From: CBFHSD01 sp965658375 | Lineage (GTDB): Bacteria > Bacteroidota > Bacteroidia > Flavobacteriales_G > Salibacteraceae | NCBI GenBank assembly: GCA_965658375.1 | Contig: CBFHSD010000011.1 | Coordinates: 1-64,000, forward strand | Reading direction: 5' to 3' | Length of the DNA: 64,000 nt | Shown here: positions 63,079-64,000 of the stretch, in pieces | Numbering within the stretch: the stretch's first letter is position 1 | Layout of the letters: every line of letters starts with the position of its first letter | Translations under genes and position numbers: made by a program | Notes under the pieces: generated by a model | What the model was told of the DNA's origin: nothing | Database searches by the model: none | What the model saw: only the letters and a program-made list of their open reading frames with translations

Positions 63079-63447
63079 ATGAAGTTTTACTTTTTGATTC
63101 TTAGTATTGTTTGTGGATTTACTGCTCACGCTCTTCCAACTGAAAAGCCACAGCCTCTTGCCGGTCTTAAATATAAATTGCTTCGATTAAGAGAAAAGCA
63201 AAATAGACAGTATTCTTCAAACACGACAAATCACAAGCTTACCGCCTCGGCATTGGCTGTTACTTTAGGTGTCTTTGGCGTTCACAGGCTTTATTTAGAA
63301 ACAGAATATACGGTTCCCATTGCCTACACTTTAACGCTAGGCGGAGGTTTTGGGATTTTACCTCTTTCAGACATCGCTGCCATTTGGATCAATCCAGATT
63401 TGGAGCCTTATCTCAAGAATCCCAATTTTGTGATGTGGATAGAATGA
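63079..63447 (+). CDS. Small membrane protein, TM2-like
   Basis: Protein of 122 aa from the ATG at 63079 (an earlier GTG at 63025 extends it by 18 residues and is less likely). Signal peptide (MKFYFLILSIVCGFTAHA), then a TM2-type double hairpin: ALAVTLGVFGVHRLYLETEY and IAYTLTLGGGFGILPLSDIA with the conserved GxHRLY and the Asp-Ile end. TM2 proteins are small membrane proteins of unknown function. It is convergent with the DUF6150-like gene. Confidence 0.75.
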   Translation: MKFYFLILSIVCGFTAHALPTEKPQPLAGLKYKLLRLREKQNRQYSSNTTNHKLTASALAVTLGVFGVHRLYLETEYTVPIAYTLTLGGGFGILPLSDIAAIWINPDLEPYLKNPNFVMWIE

Positions 63448-63483
63448 TTACTCTACCGTAACAGAATGTTTTAAAATGGTTTC

Positions 63484-63819
63484 CTAATACAACAGCTGTT
63501 GTTTTGATTTATCTCTCCAACCTGATTGATTCTTATACTTCACAAAAAATATCTTCAAATCACTTTGGTTGGGATAATCAACGAAGTATATCTTCTTATC
63601 TGATTGATTAGGGTAATCTACAAAATACCACAACCCCTTGTTCCCATCCACTTGATTTGGATAATCTACTTTGAACACCTTTAAATCACATTGATTTTCA
63701 TACTCTACCACATATACCTTAACATCAGATTGATTAGGGTAATCAACTGAGAATACCTTTTGAGAAAATGAAAGAAAAGGTACTAAAAGAACAAGGGATA
63801 TGAAAAACCATTTTCTCAT
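63484..63819 (-). CDS. Secreted six-repeat VDYxNQ protein (DUF6150-like)
   Basis: Protein of 111 aa with a signal peptide (MRKWFFISLVLLVPFLSFSQ) and six near-identical repeats starting with the Val at residues 25, 38, 51, 67, 80 and 93 (period 13, once 16). Each reads V-(D/E/K)-Y-x-N-Q-(S/C/V)-(D/G). They would form a stack of short beta-strands, like a small beta-solenoid or spiral, and the tail is WRDKSKQQLLY. I recall related repeat proteins under the name DUF6150, function unknown. Its start overlaps the upstream gene in ATGA. Confidence 0.75.
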   Translation of the reverse strand: MRKWFFISLVLLVPFLSFSQKVFSVDYPNQSDVKVYVVEYENQCDLKVFKVDYPNQVDGNKGLWYFVDYPNQSDKKIYFVDYPNQSDLKIFFVKYKNQSGWRDKSKQQLLY

Positions 63820-64000
63820 GATTTAGTTATTTTGTATTCAAAATACCTTTTGTCATCTTGATTTCTTAACCTCTCAACGATTAATATGTTTCTTTCATTA
63901 ATTTGGTTTATCAGTAAACTTCTCCTTTTTTTTATGGTTTCATAGGAATAGTGTGATATCCCAAGTAGATCATCTAATTCCTCTCGTGAGATTCTCTTGT
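63816..64000 (-). CDS. C-terminal part of a small gene, possibly helix-turn-helix (5' end outside window)
   Basis: 60 residues on the minus strand ending at a TGA (63816-63818) that overlaps the next ATG. The sequence is helical and basic: KRISREELDDLLGISHYSYE, then TIKKRRSLLINQINERNILI and VERLRNQDDKRYFEYKI. The first part could be a recognition helix region. The start is outside the window. It is translationally coupled to the repeat protein gene, suggesting joint function. Confidence 0.5.
   Translation of the reverse strand, partial: KRISREELDDLLGISHYSYETIKKRRSLLINQINERNILIVERLRNQDDKRYFEYKITKS

Noticed and set aside
63484..63819. Tandem DNA repeat as a CRISPR array
   Set aside because: The repeats follow a codon period of 39 or 48 bases with translated VDYxNQ units and an open frame with signal peptide, so it is coding repeat and not CRISPR. 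No cas genes are present.
1..64000. tRNA or rRNA genes
   Set aside because: No cloverleaf-like sequences or rRNA signatures were noticed, but this was by eye; a dedicated covariance search would be needed to exclude them.

Overview
The window comes from a member of the Bacteroidetes, most likely a marine flavobacterium of the Cryomorphaceae type. The evidence is a fused LpxC/FabZ protein, PorX and C-terminal sorting domains of the type IX secretion system (T9SS), an IPExxxVDY-family gene inside an acpP-fabF-rnc-pyk operon, a DUF5723 protein, a carboxypeptidase-regulatory TonB receptor, and a proteorhodopsin with the flavobacterial Met tuning residue. Species cannot be named from sequence alone. 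No tRNA, rRNA or CRISPR was seen.

Layout. 1-2.1 kb is a decayed accessory stretch: the start of a lipoprotein gene, a dead IS6-family element with intact ends, a palindrome, and the wreck of a secreted esterase with a T9SS tail. 2.1-9 kb is a tetR-tolC-acrA-acrB RND efflux operon with a candidate operator. 9-24.8 kb is mostly housekeeping: asnS, an aminotransferase, an AddB-like nuclease, small stress or unknown genes, a glycosyltransferase broken by a single frameshift, a sugar-phosphate isomerase, alanine dehydrogenase, tsaE, the T9SS regulator porX and an HD phosphohydrolase. 24.9-28.8 kb is a lipid A operon (lpxD, lpxC-fabZ, lpxA) ending in an ABC ATPase. 28.8-32.4 kb holds fatty-acid and membrane genes.

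32.4-35.6 kb is the most striking part: a compact light-harvesting cassette of proteorhodopsin, lycopene cyclase and a Blh-type beta-carotene cleavage dioxygenase, all on the minus strand. Together these turn lycopene into beta-carotene, then retinal, then a working proton pump. A 45-bp direct repeat flanks the cassette. The left copy is the 3' end of an RDD-family gene and the right copy lies in the ferritin terminator, which suggests that a 3.1-kb unit was inserted between two formerly convergent genes. A strong intrinsic-terminator hairpin sits inside the first codons of the cyclase gene, just after proteorhodopsin. It could let the cell make much opsin but little carotenoid enzyme.

35.6-53.2 kb carries ferritin, RNase R, an SdpR/SdpI-like immunity pair with a perfect palindromic operator, an acyltransferase, an EnvC-like cell-division factor, a TPR/lipoprotein/nucleotidyltransferase group, an antiporter, RseP, a GH3-like enzyme and PurN. 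53.9-58.1 kb is the acpP-fabF-rnc-pyk operon. 58.2-63 kb is a TonB receptor followed by a T9SS-exported alpha/beta hydrolase and a strong terminator. The right edge has a TM2 protein, a small secreted protein built of six VDYxNQ repeats, and the end of a coupled upstream gene.
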